Assembly (NCBI RefSeq): GCF_052113705.1
Contig: NZ_JBGQOG010000008.1
Location: forward strand, 124,001 to 188,000
Length of the DNA: 64,000 nt
Direction: 5' to 3'
Source of the DNA: JBGQOG01 sp052113705
Lineage (GTDB): Bacteria > Pseudomonadota > Alphaproteobacteria > Rhodobacterales > Rhodobacteraceae
Below the pieces are notes generated by a model. That model made no database searches. It saw only the letters and a list, made by a program, of their open reading frames with translations, and was not told the DNA's origin. This document shows, in pieces, positions 15,761-24,571 of this stretch. A program made the translations under genes and the position numbers. Position 1 is the stretch's first letter, and the number at the start of each line of letters is the position of its first letter.

Positions 15761-16963
15761 ATGACCGAGGTTTACATCTGCGACTATATCCGCACGCCGA
15801 TTGGCCGTTTCGGCGGCGCTCTGGCCTCGGTCCGGGCCGATGATCTGGGGGCGATCCCGCTGCGCGCGCTGATGGCGCGCAACCCGAATCTCGATTGGGC
15901 CGCGGTGGATGAGGTGATCTTTGGCTGCGCCAATCAGGCGGGCGAAGACAACCGCAACGTCGCGCGGATGTCGTCGCTCTTGGCCGGGCTGCCGGTCGAG
16001 GTGCCGGGCACCACGATGAACCGGCTCTGTGGTTCGGGGATGGATGCGCTGATCACTGCGGCCCGCGCGATCAAAGCGGGCGAGGCCGAGCTGATCATCG
16101 CGGGCGGCGTCGAAAGCATGAGCCGCGCGCCGTTTGTGATGCCGAAAGCCGAAAGCGCCTATTCCCGCGCCGCCGAGATCCATGACACCACCATCGGTTG
16201 GCGTTTCGTCAACCCGGTGATGCAGGCGCAATATGGCGTCGATTCCATGCCCGAAACCGCCGAGAATGTGGCCGAGGATTTCGCCATCAGCCGCGCAGAT
16301 CAGGACGCTTTCGCGCTGCGCTCGCAAGACAAGGCCGCGGCGGCGCAGGCCAATGGCCGTTTGGCGCTGGAAATCACCCCGGTCAGCATTCCGCAGCGCA
16401 AGGGCGATCCGAAGATCGTCGACCGCGACGAGCATCCGCGCGCGACGACGCTCGAGGCTCTGGCGGGGCTGAAAGCGCCCTTCCGCAAGGGCGGCTCGGT
16501 CACGGCGGGCAATGCGAGCGGCGTGAACGATGGGGCGGCGGCGCTGATCGTGGCCTCGGCGGAGGCCGCGCGGAAATACGGGCTGACGCCGATCGTGCGG
16601 GTGCTCGGCGGGGCGACCGCCGGGGTGGCGCCGCGGATCATGGGCTTTGGCCCGGCGCCCGCCTCGAAAAAGCTGATGGCGCGGCTGGGGCTGACGGCGG
16701 CCGATTTCGACGTGATCGAGCTGAATGAGGCCTTTGCGAGCCAGGGCCTGGCGACGCTCCGCGATCTGGGCATCGCCGATGATGATGCGCGGGTGAACCC
16801 GAACGGCGGCGCGATTGCCTTGGGGCATCCCCTGGGCATGTCCGGCGCGCGGATCGCGGGCTCGGCGGCGCTGGAGCTGCGCAACACCGGCGGCCGCCGG
16901 GCGCTGGCCACCATGTGCATTGGCGTGGGGCAGGGGATTGCCGTGGCGCTGGAGCGCGTCTGA
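15761..16963 (+). CDS. pcaF: 3-oxoadipyl-CoA thiolase
   Basis: The 400-residue thiolase has the active-site cysteine in NRLCGSGMDA (residue about 90), the histidine in NGGAIALGHPLGMSGAR and the C-terminal cysteine in MCIGVGQGIA. It cleaves 3-oxoadipyl-CoA to succinyl-CoA and acetyl-CoA. The opening EVYICDYIRTPIGRFGGAL is typical of PcaF and PaaJ enzymes. The start at 15761 is one base after the pcaJ stop. A terminator follows, so the operon is pcaIJF; the ring-cleavage genes are not in this window. Confidence 0.9.
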   Translation: MTEVYICDYIRTPIGRFGGALASVRADDLGAIPLRALMARNPNLDWAAVDEVIFGCANQAGEDNRNVARMSSLLAGLPVEVPGTTMNRLCGSGMDALITAARAIKAGEAELIIAGGVESMSRAPFVMPKAESAYSRAAEIHDTTIGWRFVNPVMQAQYGVDSMPETAENVAEDFAISRADQDAFALRSQDKAAAAQANGRLALEITPVSIPQRKGDPKIVDRDEHPRATTLEALAGLKAPFRKGGSVTAGNASGVNDGAAALIVASAEAARKYGLTPIVRVLGGATAGVAPRIMGFGPAPASKKLMARLGLTAADFDVIELNEAFASQGLATLRDLGIADDDARVNPNGGAIALGHPLGMSGARIAGSAALELRNTGGRRALATMCIGVGQGIAVALERV

Positions 16964-16984
16964 AGTTTCGGTCGTGCGAAAATG

Positions 16985-17020
16985 AAAAGCGCCGGGGGGG
17001 AAACCTCCGGCGCTGTTTTT
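16985..17020. terminator. rho-independent terminator after pcaF
   Basis: AGCGCCGG (16988-16995) pairs with CCGGCGCT (17007-17014), and the stem can be extended inward. It is followed by five T residues on the plus strand and by an A-rich flank that gives a T run on the minus strand. It is shared by the convergent entA gene. Confidence 0.85.
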
Positions 17021-17771
17021 ATCCGCGCAGGGTAGCGCCGCCGTCGATGTAGAGATCGGCCATGGTGATATGCCCCGCCTGATCCGAGAGCATGAACATC
17101 GCCGCCGCCGCCACATCCTCGGGCGTTGCCAGCTTTTGCAGCGGAATCCCCGTGCGATAGGTCTCGAGCGTGCCCGCGATGATCCGTTCAGCGCCGTGCG
17201 CATCGGCCCACATCCCCGTCTGCATCGGCGTCAGCGTCGAGCCGGGGGCGAGGATGTTGCAGCGGATGCCAAGCGGGGCCAGTTCCAGCCCGAGGCTGCG
17301 GACGTACATCGTCGCGGCGGCTTTTGAGGCGGCATAGGCCGCCATCCCGTGACGGGGAATGCCTGCGGCATTGGAGCTGACCACGACCATCGCCCCGCGG
17401 CGTCGCCGCCCCATCACCCGGGCCAGCGCCCGCGTGATGTGAAAAACCCCGTCGGCATTCACCGAAAACACCTGCCGCCAAGCCTCATCCGAGGTTTCGG
17501 TGACCAGCCCGGTCGCCAGAACCCCCGCCAGCGACAGGCCGAGGTCGATCGGGCCCGTCTCGGCTTCAATCCGCGCCACGAAGGCGTCAACGGCTGCCGA
17601 ATCCCGCACGTCCAGCGCCGCGCAATAAACGCCGGGGATTTCCGGCAGCAGATGGTCGGTGGCCACCACCTGCGCGCCCGCCTCTTGCAGCATTTTCACC
17701 GCTGCAAGGCCGATGCCGCCCGCCGCCCCGGTGACCAGCGCGATCTTGCCCTCAAATCCGGTCAGCTTCAT
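17019..17771 (-). CDS. entA: 2,3-dihydro-2,3-dihydroxybenzoate dehydrogenase (EntA/DhbA type)
   Basis: The 250-residue SDR protein has the cofactor motif TGAAGGIG, the NAD region SLAGVL and VVVSSNAAGIPR, and the catalytic YAASKAA. The stretch GIRCNILAPGSTLTPMQTGMW is characteristic of EntA. It oxidises 2,3-dihydro-2,3-dihydroxybenzoate to 2,3-dihydroxybenzoate. The ATG overlaps the upstream entB stop by 4 bases. It is the last gene of the entC-entB-entA operon. Confidence 0.9.
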   Translation of the reverse strand: MKLTGFEGKIALVTGAAGGIGLAAVKMLQEAGAQVVATDHLLPEIPGVYCAALDVRDSAAVDAFVARIEAETGPIDLGLSLAGVLATGLVTETSDEAWRQVFSVNADGVFHITRALARVMGRRRRGAMVVVSSNAAGIPRHGMAAYAASKAAATMYVRSLGLELAPLGIRCNILAPGSTLTPMQTGMWADAHGAERIIAGTLETYRTGIPLQKLATPEDVAAAAMFMLSDQAGHITMADLYIDGGATLRG

Positions 17772-18415
17772 TGCGCGGCCCCCAGCGTGGCCAGCACATC
17801 CGCCGTCACCATCGGCACGCCACAGCGCCCTGCCACCCAATTGATTGCCATGTCATGCTCGGCCCGGCTGAAATCGGCCAGCGCATCGGCGACAAAGAAC
17901 GGCTCAATATCGCGCTGAAAGGCTTCGGCGGCGGTCATCATGCAGCCGATATGCGCGTAAATGCCGGTGATGATCAGCTGATCGCGCCCGCGCACCCGCA
18001 TCAGATCGGCAAGGTTCGCGCGCTGAAAGGCGCTGTAGCGGTGTTTCACCAGTACGAAATCGGCGGGGGAGGGGGCGAGTTCGGGGATGATCGCCTGATG
18101 TGCCGGATCGGCGGACATGCCCGGCCCCCAGAGATCGGCCTGCAAGCCCCGGTCGCGCCGGTCCTGATTGCCGTTCTGCGCGGTGTAAAACACCGGCACA
18201 TCCGCCGCCCGCGCCGCCGCGATCAGCGCGGCAATATGGGCGATGGCGGGGGTCAGGGGGCTCGCCTCCGGGGTGAAAGCGCCAGTGAAATAGGCCTGCA
18301 TGTCATGCACGAGGAGGGCTGCGCGCGGCGCGCGGAGCGTCCAGGGCGCGCGGGGTTCCGGCAAATCCTCGGCGCGGGGCAGATCATAGGGCGGGATTTT
18401 GGGCAAACCGGCCAT
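17768..18415 (-). CDS. entB: isochorismatase, stand-alone domain (EntB/DhbB N-terminal type)
   Basis: The 215-residue protein covers the isochorismatase domain: LVHDMQAYF with the catalytic Asp, VFYTAQNGNQ, LVKHRYSAF with the Lys, and ITGIYAHIGCMMTA. EntB-like bifunctional proteins are about 285 residues because of a C-terminal aryl carrier domain; that domain is absent here. The product, dihydrodihydroxybenzoate, passes to EntA. Absence of the carrier domain means the operon makes free dihydroxybenzoate, or that a separate carrier and NRPS are encoded elsewhere. Confidence 0.9.
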   Translation of the reverse strand: MAGLPKIPPYDLPRAEDLPEPRAPWTLRAPRAALLVHDMQAYFTGAFTPEASPLTPAIAHIAALIAAARAADVPVFYTAQNGNQDRRDRGLQADLWGPGMSADPAHQAIIPELAPSPADFVLVKHRYSAFQRANLADLMRVRGRDQLIITGIYAHIGCMMTAAEAFQRDIEPFFVADALADFSRAEHDMAINWVAGRCGVPMVTADVLATLGAAQ

Positions 18416-18431
18416 CGGCGGGACCTTTCGT

Positions 18432-19601
18432 TCAGGAGGCAGCGGGGGCGAGGGGTTGCCCCGCTTCGTTCAGCCCGAAGGCATTGAGGACAGTGCGAAA
18501 TTTGGCAGAGGTTTCCGCCAGCTCATCTTCGGCGCGCGAGCCATCGACCACCCCCACCCCGGCATAGAGCCGGGCGGCATTGCCGTCGATTTCCGCGCAG
18601 CGGAGCGCCACATGCCAGGTACCATCGCCCGCAGCATCGGTCCAGCCAACGGCCCCGGCGTAAAAATCGCGGTCATAGCCCTCGATCTCGGCAATCGCCT
18701 GTGCGGCGGCGGCGCGCGGCTGGCCGCAGACGGCGGGGGTGGGGTGCAGAACCGCCAGAAGCTCGGCCACCGGGGTGTCGGGGTCCCTGAGGTCCCCCTC
18801 GATCCGCGTGCCCAGATGCCACATCGTCGCCGTGCCGTGCAGCGCCATGCCCTCGGGTGCCGCGAGGCGCGCGCAGAAGGGGGCAAGGCTGTCGAGCACG
18901 GCCTCGGCTGCGATCTTGTGCTCATAGGCGTCTTTGGCCGATTGCATCAGCCGCGCGCTCACCGCGCGGTCGGCCAGCGGGTCGGCCTGCCGTGGTGCCG
19001 ATCCCGCCAGCGGATGCGAGCGGACCTGACGCCCGCGCCGCTCCACCAGCAGTTCGGGTGTCGCCCCCACCAGGCGCCGCGGTTGCCCCGCCACCCGGTC
19101 CGGCAGCGAGACGGAAAACACCATCGCCATCGGGTCACGGCGCAGCGCCAGCAGCAAGGCGGTGGGGTCAATCTGCTCGGCGGCCATCAGGTCCAGCCGC
19201 CGGGACAGCACGATCTTGTCGAGCGTGCCTGCGGCGATCCGGGTCAGCCCCGCGTCCACAGCGCTGCAAAAGCCCGAGGGCACCGGGTTGGGCGCCATCC
19301 GGCAGGCACCGATGGTCAGCGGCCCCGCCGCGTTGACGCCCACGGCCGCATCCGTCAGATCCTGCCACTGGGCGGGCTGAAACAGGCTGTCCTCGGCGTG
19401 CCGGTCAAAAGGAATCGCCCCGACCAGACGCCCGCCGCCCGCCCCCTCGCCCGCGTAAAACCGGGCGACGCGTTCGGCCAGCGTGGCCAGAGGCCCCCGG
19501 GGCAATCCCGCCCGCAATCCGGTGCCGTGCAAATGCCCCGAGGGGTCGTCAAACAGCGCCTCGGGCTGGGTGATCGGCGGGAAAGGGGCGTGCAAGGACA
19601 T
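18432..19601 (-). CDS. entC: isochorismate synthase (EntC/DhbC type)
   Basis: The 389-residue chorismate-binding enzyme has KIVLSRRLDL, the segment GATPELLVERRGRQVRSHPLAGSAPR and the conserved LHPTPAVCGQPR, then YAGAVGW and the C-terminal AGVGVVDGSRAEDELAET magnesium-site region. It converts chorismate to isochorismate, the first step to 2,3-dihydroxybenzoate. It is the first gene of the operon and is preceded by a promoter-proximal inverted repeat at 19666. Confidence 0.92.
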   Translation of the reverse strand: MSLHAPFPPITQPEALFDDPSGHLHGTGLRAGLPRGPLATLAERVARFYAGEGAGGGRLVGAIPFDRHAEDSLFQPAQWQDLTDAAVGVNAAGPLTIGACRMAPNPVPSGFCSAVDAGLTRIAAGTLDKIVLSRRLDLMAAEQIDPTALLLALRRDPMAMVFSVSLPDRVAGQPRRLVGATPELLVERRGRQVRSHPLAGSAPRQADPLADRAVSARLMQSAKDAYEHKIAAEAVLDSLAPFCARLAAPEGMALHGTATMWHLGTRIEGDLRDPDTPVAELLAVLHPTPAVCGQPRAAAAQAIAEIEGYDRDFYAGAVGWTDAAGDGTWHVALRCAEIDGNAARLYAGVGVVDGSRAEDELAETSAKFRTVLNAFGLNEAGQPLAPAAS

Positions 19602-19665
19602 GGGGCCTCCGGCGTGCAGGCCCCCTTTGGCAGGGGCCGATGCGGACCCCTACCAAAGCTTAGTA

Positions 19666-19693
19666 AAACAGTCAATTTTATACCTGACTGTTT
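19666..19693 (-). promoter_or_regulatory. putative operator/promoter of the dihydroxybenzoate operon
   Basis: AAACAGTCA (19666-19674) and TGACTGTTT (19685-19693) are perfect 9-bp inverted arms with a 10-bp AT-rich spacer that reads TATAAA on the minus strand. The site lies 65 bases upstream of entC in an AT-rich island. An iron-responsive repressor (RirA, IscR or Fur/Irr type) is the expected user, but the match to a known box was not tested. Confidence 0.55.
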
Positions 19694-19728
19694 CTATCAA
19701 ATTCCTGTAACATGCCAAGTCGCTGACC

Positions 19729-20577
19729 TCAGGGGCCTTTTTGCAAACCCTCTGCGCCGTTCCCGCCCACAAGGCTTTCTGTGAGCAGGCTGTCCGGATC
19801 GGTCAACCCGTCGCAGATGTCATAGTGATGGCGACCGGGAATCGTCTGCAGCGCCGTCTCGGCCCCCAGACCGTACCAGATGTTGGCGAGAAGCGCGGAT
19901 TGCCGCAGGAATTCGGGCCGCTCATCGGCCCCCACGGCAAGCTGCAGCCGTGCACCCGGTTTGGGCAGGAGGAGTGCCGGGCTTTCGGCTGCCGCGTCGG
20001 GGCCGTCGAGTTGCAGTGCCGCGCACATGCTGGTGTGTTGCAAGGGTCGCAGATCATGCAGCCCGCTGATGGAGAGCACGCGGCGCAGGCGGTCTGCCAC
20101 GGCCGGGGGCAGGGGGCTGTCGGCGCAGAGCATCCGGCTGACCAGGTGCCCGCCCGCGGAATGCCCGGCCAGACAGATCGGGCCTGCGACAAGACCGGCG
20201 CCAAAGGCGATGGCCCCGGCAACGTCACGGGTGATCTCGGGGATCCGCACCTGCGGGGCCAGCCGATAGCTGGGGAGCAGCACGCTCCAGCCGCGGGCCA
20301 GCGCCCCTGCCGCCAGATGCGACCAAATGGATTTGTCGGTTTCGAGCCAGTACCCGCCATGGACAAACACCGCGAGGCCAAGCGAGGGCCCGGCGGGCAA
20401 AAACAGATCGGCACGGTGGCGCGGGTCGGGGCCATAGGGCAGATCCAGCCGCGCCCGGCCCTGCGCAAGCGTTGCCGCGCGAAAAGCGGCCGCCGCCGCG
20501 GCCCATCGCGCGGGATAGAGATCACCGTCGGCGATATAGGCTCCGTTTTTGTAGGCTTCGTCCCAGTCGGTGATCAT
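19729..20577 (-). CDS. alpha/beta hydrolase, kynurenine-formamidase-like
   Basis: The 282-residue protein has the oxyanion HGGYW motif at about residues 72-76, the nucleophile GHSAGGH and a late RHHYDI histidine, giving a complete Ser-Asp-His set. The opening WDEAYKNGAYI is common in the AFMID-like esterase group. It is on the same strand as the entCBA operon but separated by 127 bases with a regulatory inverted repeat. In siderophore loci such an esterase could hydrolyse an ester; a formamidase or general esterase role is equally possible. Confidence 0.8.
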   Translation of the reverse strand: MITDWDEAYKNGAYIADGDLYPARWAAAAAAFRAATLAQGRARLDLPYGPDPRHRADLFLPAGPSLGLAVFVHGGYWLETDKSIWSHLAAGALARGWSVLLPSYRLAPQVRIPEITRDVAGAIAFGAGLVAGPICLAGHSAGGHLVSRMLCADSPLPPAVADRLRRVLSISGLHDLRPLQHTSMCAALQLDGPDAAAESPALLLPKPGARLQLAVGADERPEFLRQSALLANIWYGLGAETALQTIPGRHHYDICDGLTDPDSLLTESLVGGNGAEGLQKGP

Positions 20578-20654
20578 CGCGGCTCCTCAGGCTGATCCGG
20601 GGCCAACCTGCCAGCAATCAGGCGGGGCTGCAAATGCCGCCCGAAGGGTCCGGA

Positions 20655-21740
20655 CTATGCCCCGGCCTCGCGCTGCAACAGCGTGGACTTGCGCGCGATG
20701 CCCCAGCGATAGCCCGACAGGGTGCCGTCCTGGCGCACAACCCGGTGGCAGGGCACCGCCAGCGCGATCTTGTTGGCCGCGCAGGCCCCCGCCACCGCCC
20801 GCACCGCCTTGGGTGCGCCGATCCGCGCGGCAATCTCGGCGTAGCTGGTGGTCTCGCCCACGGGAATCTCCCGCAGTGCTTGCCAGACGCGCTGCTGAAA
20901 CACCGTGCCTTGCAGATCAAGCGGCAGATCCAGCCCGCGTTGTGGCGCCTCGATAAAGCCGAGAACGCGGGCGATCAGATCGGCAAAGCCTGCGTCATCG
21001 CCGATCAGCTCGGCGGCGGGAAACCGGTCCTGCAGATCGCGCAGCAGAAAGTCAGGGTCATCATCGAGCAGGATCGCGCAGACCCCGCGCGGGCTGCGCG
21101 CCACCAGAATCGCCCCGAGGGAAGAGGCGCCAATGGCAAAATGGATCCGGGTTCCCGCGCCGCCCTTGCGGTAGCGGGTCGCGGTCATGCCGAGCACGGC
21201 ATCGGCGCTTTCGTAATAGCGGCTGCTGGCATTGTAGCCCGCTTCGTAGATGGCCTCGGTGACGCTGGCCGCCGGATCGCTGAGTTCACTGCGCAGGCGC
21301 TTGGCGCGGTGGGCAAGCCCGTAGCCGCGCGGCGTCAGCCCGGTGATCGCCTTGAATTGCCGGTGAAAATGCGCGGGGCTGACCCCCGCCGCCGCCGCCA
21401 GATCCGCCAGCTGGGGCAGGCTTTCCGCCGCCTCGATCCGGCGGCAGGCTTCGGTTACGCGGGTGGTCAGCCGTTCTTGCGGGCCGGGGCCATCCGGCGT
21501 GCAGCGCAGGCAGGCGCGAAAACCCGCTGCCGTCGCCGCCGCACTGGTGTCAAAAAACCGCAGGTTCTCGGGCCGGGCGGGGCGCGAGGGGCAGGAGGGG
21601 CGGCAATAGACGCCGGTCGAGAGCACCGCATAGACGAACTGCCCATCGGCACGGGCATCGCGCGCGGCAACAGCCTGCCAGCGCGGATCGCGGGACAGGG
21701 GGTTTTCGGCAGGGGCGGCAAGGGCGGCGGGATCAGTCAT
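20655..21740 (-). CDS. ada: Ada: methylated-DNA repair protein and transcriptional activator
   Basis: The 361-residue protein has three parts. The N-terminal zinc and methylphosphotriester domain has cysteines in GVYCRPSC (C46, C50) and RACLRC. An AraC-type helix-turn-helix (AAAGVSPAHFHRQFKAITG) occupies about residues 90-180. The O6-methylguanine methyltransferase domain has the acceptor cysteine in AVPCHRVV. It repairs alkylated DNA and activates its own regulon. The start at 21740 has GGAG 7 bases upstream. No alkA/alkB partner is adjacent. Confidence 0.93.
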   Translation of the reverse strand: MTDPAALAAPAENPLSRDPRWQAVAARDARADGQFVYAVLSTGVYCRPSCPSRPARPENLRFFDTSAAATAAGFRACLRCTPDGPGPQERLTTRVTEACRRIEAAESLPQLADLAAAAGVSPAHFHRQFKAITGLTPRGYGLAHRAKRLRSELSDPAASVTEAIYEAGYNASSRYYESADAVLGMTATRYRKGGAGTRIHFAIGASSLGAILVARSPRGVCAILLDDDPDFLLRDLQDRFPAAELIGDDAGFADLIARVLGFIEAPQRGLDLPLDLQGTVFQQRVWQALREIPVGETTSYAEIAARIGAPKAVRAVAGACAANKIALAVPCHRVVRQDGTLSGYRWGIARKSTLLQREAGA

Positions 21741-21825
21741 GGCGGGCTCCGGTCTCTTTGCCCCAGTCTGCCCGGATTTCACCGCTGCCGCACCCCGTTC
21801 TTTGCGGTCGAATTCTCGACCCGGC

Positions 21826-23127
21826 TCAGATGTCGAGCGTGGTCTCGCGCTCCCATGACGACAGATGCGAGGTATAGGCGACCCATTCCTGCTGTTTCAG
21901 CTTGATATAGGCCGAGGAGAACTCGGCCCCCATCGCTGTTTTCAGCCCTTCATCCGCATCATAGGCGCGGATGGCATCCAGCAGGTTCAGCGGCAGTTTC
22001 GGCGCATCGGTGATCAGATGGCCCTGCTGATACATGTCGATGTCATGGCGCGGGCCGGGATCGGCCTTCGCCTTCAGCCCTGAGAGCCCGGCGGCAATGA
22101 TCACCGCCTGCAGAAGATAGGGGTTCACCGCCCCGTCCGGCAGGCGCAGTTCAAACCGGCCCGGGCCCGGAACGCGCACCATATGCGTACGGTTGTTGCC
22201 GGTCCAGGTGACGGTATTCGGTGCCCAGGTCGCCCCCGAGACCGTGCGCGGTGCGTTGATCCGCTTGTAGCTGTTGACCGTGGGATTGGTGACCAGCGCC
22301 AAAGCCGAGGCGTGCTTCATGATGCCGCCGAGGAAATGCCGCCCCTCGGTCGAGAGGCTCAGCTCTTGCGTGGGGTCGGAAAAGGCGTTCTTGCCCGCCG
22401 CATCCCAGACCGAGATATGCGCGTGGCAGCCGTTGCCGGTCAGGCCCATGAAGGGTTTCGGCATGAAGGTGGCGCGCAGGCCATGCTTTTCCGCGACCGA
22501 TTTCACCATGAATTTGAAGAAGGAATGCTTGTCCGCCGTCGCCATCGCGGTGTCGTATTTCCAGTTCATCTCGAACTGGCCCACGGCGTCCTCGTGGTCG
22601 TTCTGATAGGGCTCCCAGCCCATGTCGAGCATGTAATCGCAGATCTCCGCGATCACATCATAGCGGCGCATCACCGCCTGCTGGTCATAGCAGGGCTTCA
22701 CGGCGGTATCGTAGGGATCGGAGATTTCGCTGCCATCGGCGCTGAGCAGAAAGAACTCCGGCTCCACCCCGGTTTTCACCGTCAGCCCCATCTCGGCGGC
22801 CTCGGCCACCAGCCGCCCCAGCACATTGCGCGGCGCCTGCGCCAGCTCGGCCCCTTCCATCACGCAGTTTGAGGCGACCCAGGCCACGTCTTTCTTCCAC
22901 GGCAGCTGAATGGCGGCGCTGGCATCGGGCATCGCCAGCATGTCGGGATGCGCGGGCGTCAGATCCAGCCAGGTGGCGAAACCGGCAAAGCCCGCGCCGT
23001 CCTGCTGCATGTCGGCAATCGCTTGCGCGGGCACCAGCTTGGCCCGCTGACCGCCGAAGAGGTCGGTATAGGAGACCATGAAATATTTGATGCCCTTTTC
23101 GCGGGCAAAGGCGGTCAGATCAGTCAT
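21826..23127 (-). CDS. gmaS: gamma-glutamylmethylamide synthetase (glutamine-synthetase-like, GlnT type)
   Basis: The 433-residue protein belongs to the glutamine synthetase family, with VEPEFFLLSADG, NDHEDAVGQFEMNW, the TGNGCHAHISVW motif and NRTHMVRVPGPGRFELRLPDGAVNPYL. It is close to GlnT/GMAS of methylamine-using alphaproteobacteria, which join glutamate to methylamine with ATP. It is last in the order mgsA, mgsB, mgsC, gmaS, all on one strand. Ordinary glutamine or another gamma-glutamylamide as product cannot be excluded from sequence. Confidence 0.88.
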   Translation of the reverse strand: MTDLTAFAREKGIKYFMVSYTDLFGGQRAKLVPAQAIADMQQDGAGFAGFATWLDLTPAHPDMLAMPDASAAIQLPWKKDVAWVASNCVMEGAELAQAPRNVLGRLVAEAAEMGLTVKTGVEPEFFLLSADGSEISDPYDTAVKPCYDQQAVMRRYDVIAEICDYMLDMGWEPYQNDHEDAVGQFEMNWKYDTAMATADKHSFFKFMVKSVAEKHGLRATFMPKPFMGLTGNGCHAHISVWDAAGKNAFSDPTQELSLSTEGRHFLGGIMKHASALALVTNPTVNSYKRINAPRTVSGATWAPNTVTWTGNNRTHMVRVPGPGRFELRLPDGAVNPYLLQAVIIAAGLSGLKAKADPGPRHDIDMYQQGHLITDAPKLPLNLLDAIRAYDADEGLKTAMGAEFSSAYIKLKQQEWVAYTSHLSSWERETTLDI

Positions 23128-23229
23128 CGGTTCGGTCCCTGTTGCAGGAGGTCGCGGGGGGAGTACGTGCCCCCTCCCGTCGCTGTGGGATGGAAAATGC
23201 CGCGCGGGGAGGGCGCGGCATCGGGGGGA

Positions 23230-24561
23230 TCAGAAGCTGCCCTGTCCGGGGATCCAGCTGGTGCCCGCGAGGGGAACACCGGCCATCGCCGAGGCTTCGA
23301 GGGTCAGCGCGCAGAGGTCTTCCGGTTCCAGGTTATGCACATGGCTTTTGCCGCAGGCGCGGGCGATGGTTTGCGCCTCCAGCGTCATCACCGCGAGGTA
23401 GTTGCGCAAACGGCGGCCCGCCTCGATCGGGTCGAGCCGTTTCATCAGCTCGGGGTCCTGCGTGGTGATGCCCGCCGGGTCACGGCCTTCGTGCCAGTCG
23501 TCATAGGCGCCGGCGGTGGTGCCGAGCTTGTTATACTCCGCCTCCCACCGCGGGTCGTTGTCGCCCAGGGCGACCAGTGCGGCGGTGCCGATCGAGACCG
23601 CATCCGCCCCCAGTGCCAGCGCCTTGGCCACATCGGCGCCGGTGCGGATGCCGCCCGAGACGATCAGCTGCACCTTGCGGTGCATGCCCAGATCCTGCAG
23701 CGCCTGCACGGCGGGGCGGATACAGGCCAGCGTCGGCAGGCCGACATTCTCGATGAACACATCCTGCGTGGCGGCAGTGCCGCCCTGCATCCCGTCGAGC
23801 ACCACGACATCGGCCCCCGCCTTCACCGCCAGCGCGGTGTCGTAATAGGGACGCGCGCCGCCGACTTTGACAAAGATCGGCTTCTCCCATCCGGTGATCT
23901 CGCGCAGCTCGAGGATCTTGATCTCCAGATCATCCGGCCCCGTCCAATCTGGGTGACGGCAGGCCGAGCGCTGGTCGATCCCGACGGGAAGATTGCGCAT
24001 ATTGGCAACCCGCTGGGTGATCTTCTGGCCCAAGAGCATGCCGCCGCCACCGGGTTTCGCACCCTGGCCGACCACGATTTCAATCGCATCGGCGCGGCGC
24101 AGGTCGTTGGGGTTCATCCCGTAGCGCGAGGGGAGATACTGATAGATCAGGGTCTTGGAATGTCCGCGCTCTTCCTCGGTCATGCCGCCGTCGCCGGTGG
24201 TGGTTGAGGTGCCCGCCAGCGTAGCGCCGCGCCCCAATGCCTCTTTCGCCGGGCCCGAGAGGGCGCCAAAGCTCATCCCGGCGATGGTGATCGGAATCGC
24301 CAGCTCAATCGGCTTTTTGGCAAAACGCGTGCCAAGAGTGACATTGGTCGCACATTTCTCGCGGTAACCTTCCAGCGGATAGCGGCTGATTGAGGCGCCG
24401 AGGAACAACAGGTCATCGAAATGCGGCACCCGGCGTTTGGCGCCCCCGCCACGGATATCATAGATGCCGGTGGCCGCTGCGCGGCGGATCTCGGCGTTGA
24501 CATCCTGCGAGAAGGTCGCGGATTGGCGCGGCAGGGTTTGCGGAATTTTGGCTTCGGTCAT
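23230..24561 (-). CDS. mgsC: N-methylglutamate synthase subunit C (glutamate-synthase-like FMN domain)
   Basis: The 443-residue protein corresponds to the FMN-binding synthase domain of GltB, with the SFGALSGPAKEAL motif, TGDGGM, GQGAKPGGGGML and VVVLDGMQGGTAATQ. It would catalyse the reductive transfer step that makes N-methylglutamate from gamma-glutamylmethylamide. The start at 24561 follows GAGGAG by 7 bases; a longer reading frame extends to 24732 but overlaps mgsB. It corresponds to GlxD in rhizobial naming. Confidence 0.88.
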   Translation of the reverse strand: MTEAKIPQTLPRQSATFSQDVNAEIRRAAATGIYDIRGGGAKRRVPHFDDLLFLGASISRYPLEGYREKCATNVTLGTRFAKKPIELAIPITIAGMSFGALSGPAKEALGRGATLAGTSTTTGDGGMTEEERGHSKTLIYQYLPSRYGMNPNDLRRADAIEIVVGQGAKPGGGGMLLGQKITQRVANMRNLPVGIDQRSACRHPDWTGPDDLEIKILELREITGWEKPIFVKVGGARPYYDTALAVKAGADVVVLDGMQGGTAATQDVFIENVGLPTLACIRPAVQALQDLGMHRKVQLIVSGGIRTGADVAKALALGADAVSIGTAALVALGDNDPRWEAEYNKLGTTAGAYDDWHEGRDPAGITTQDPELMKRLDPIEAGRRLRNYLAVMTLEAQTIARACGKSHVHNLEPEDLCALTLEASAMAGVPLAGTSWIPGQGSF

Positions 24562-24571
24562 CACGCGCTCC

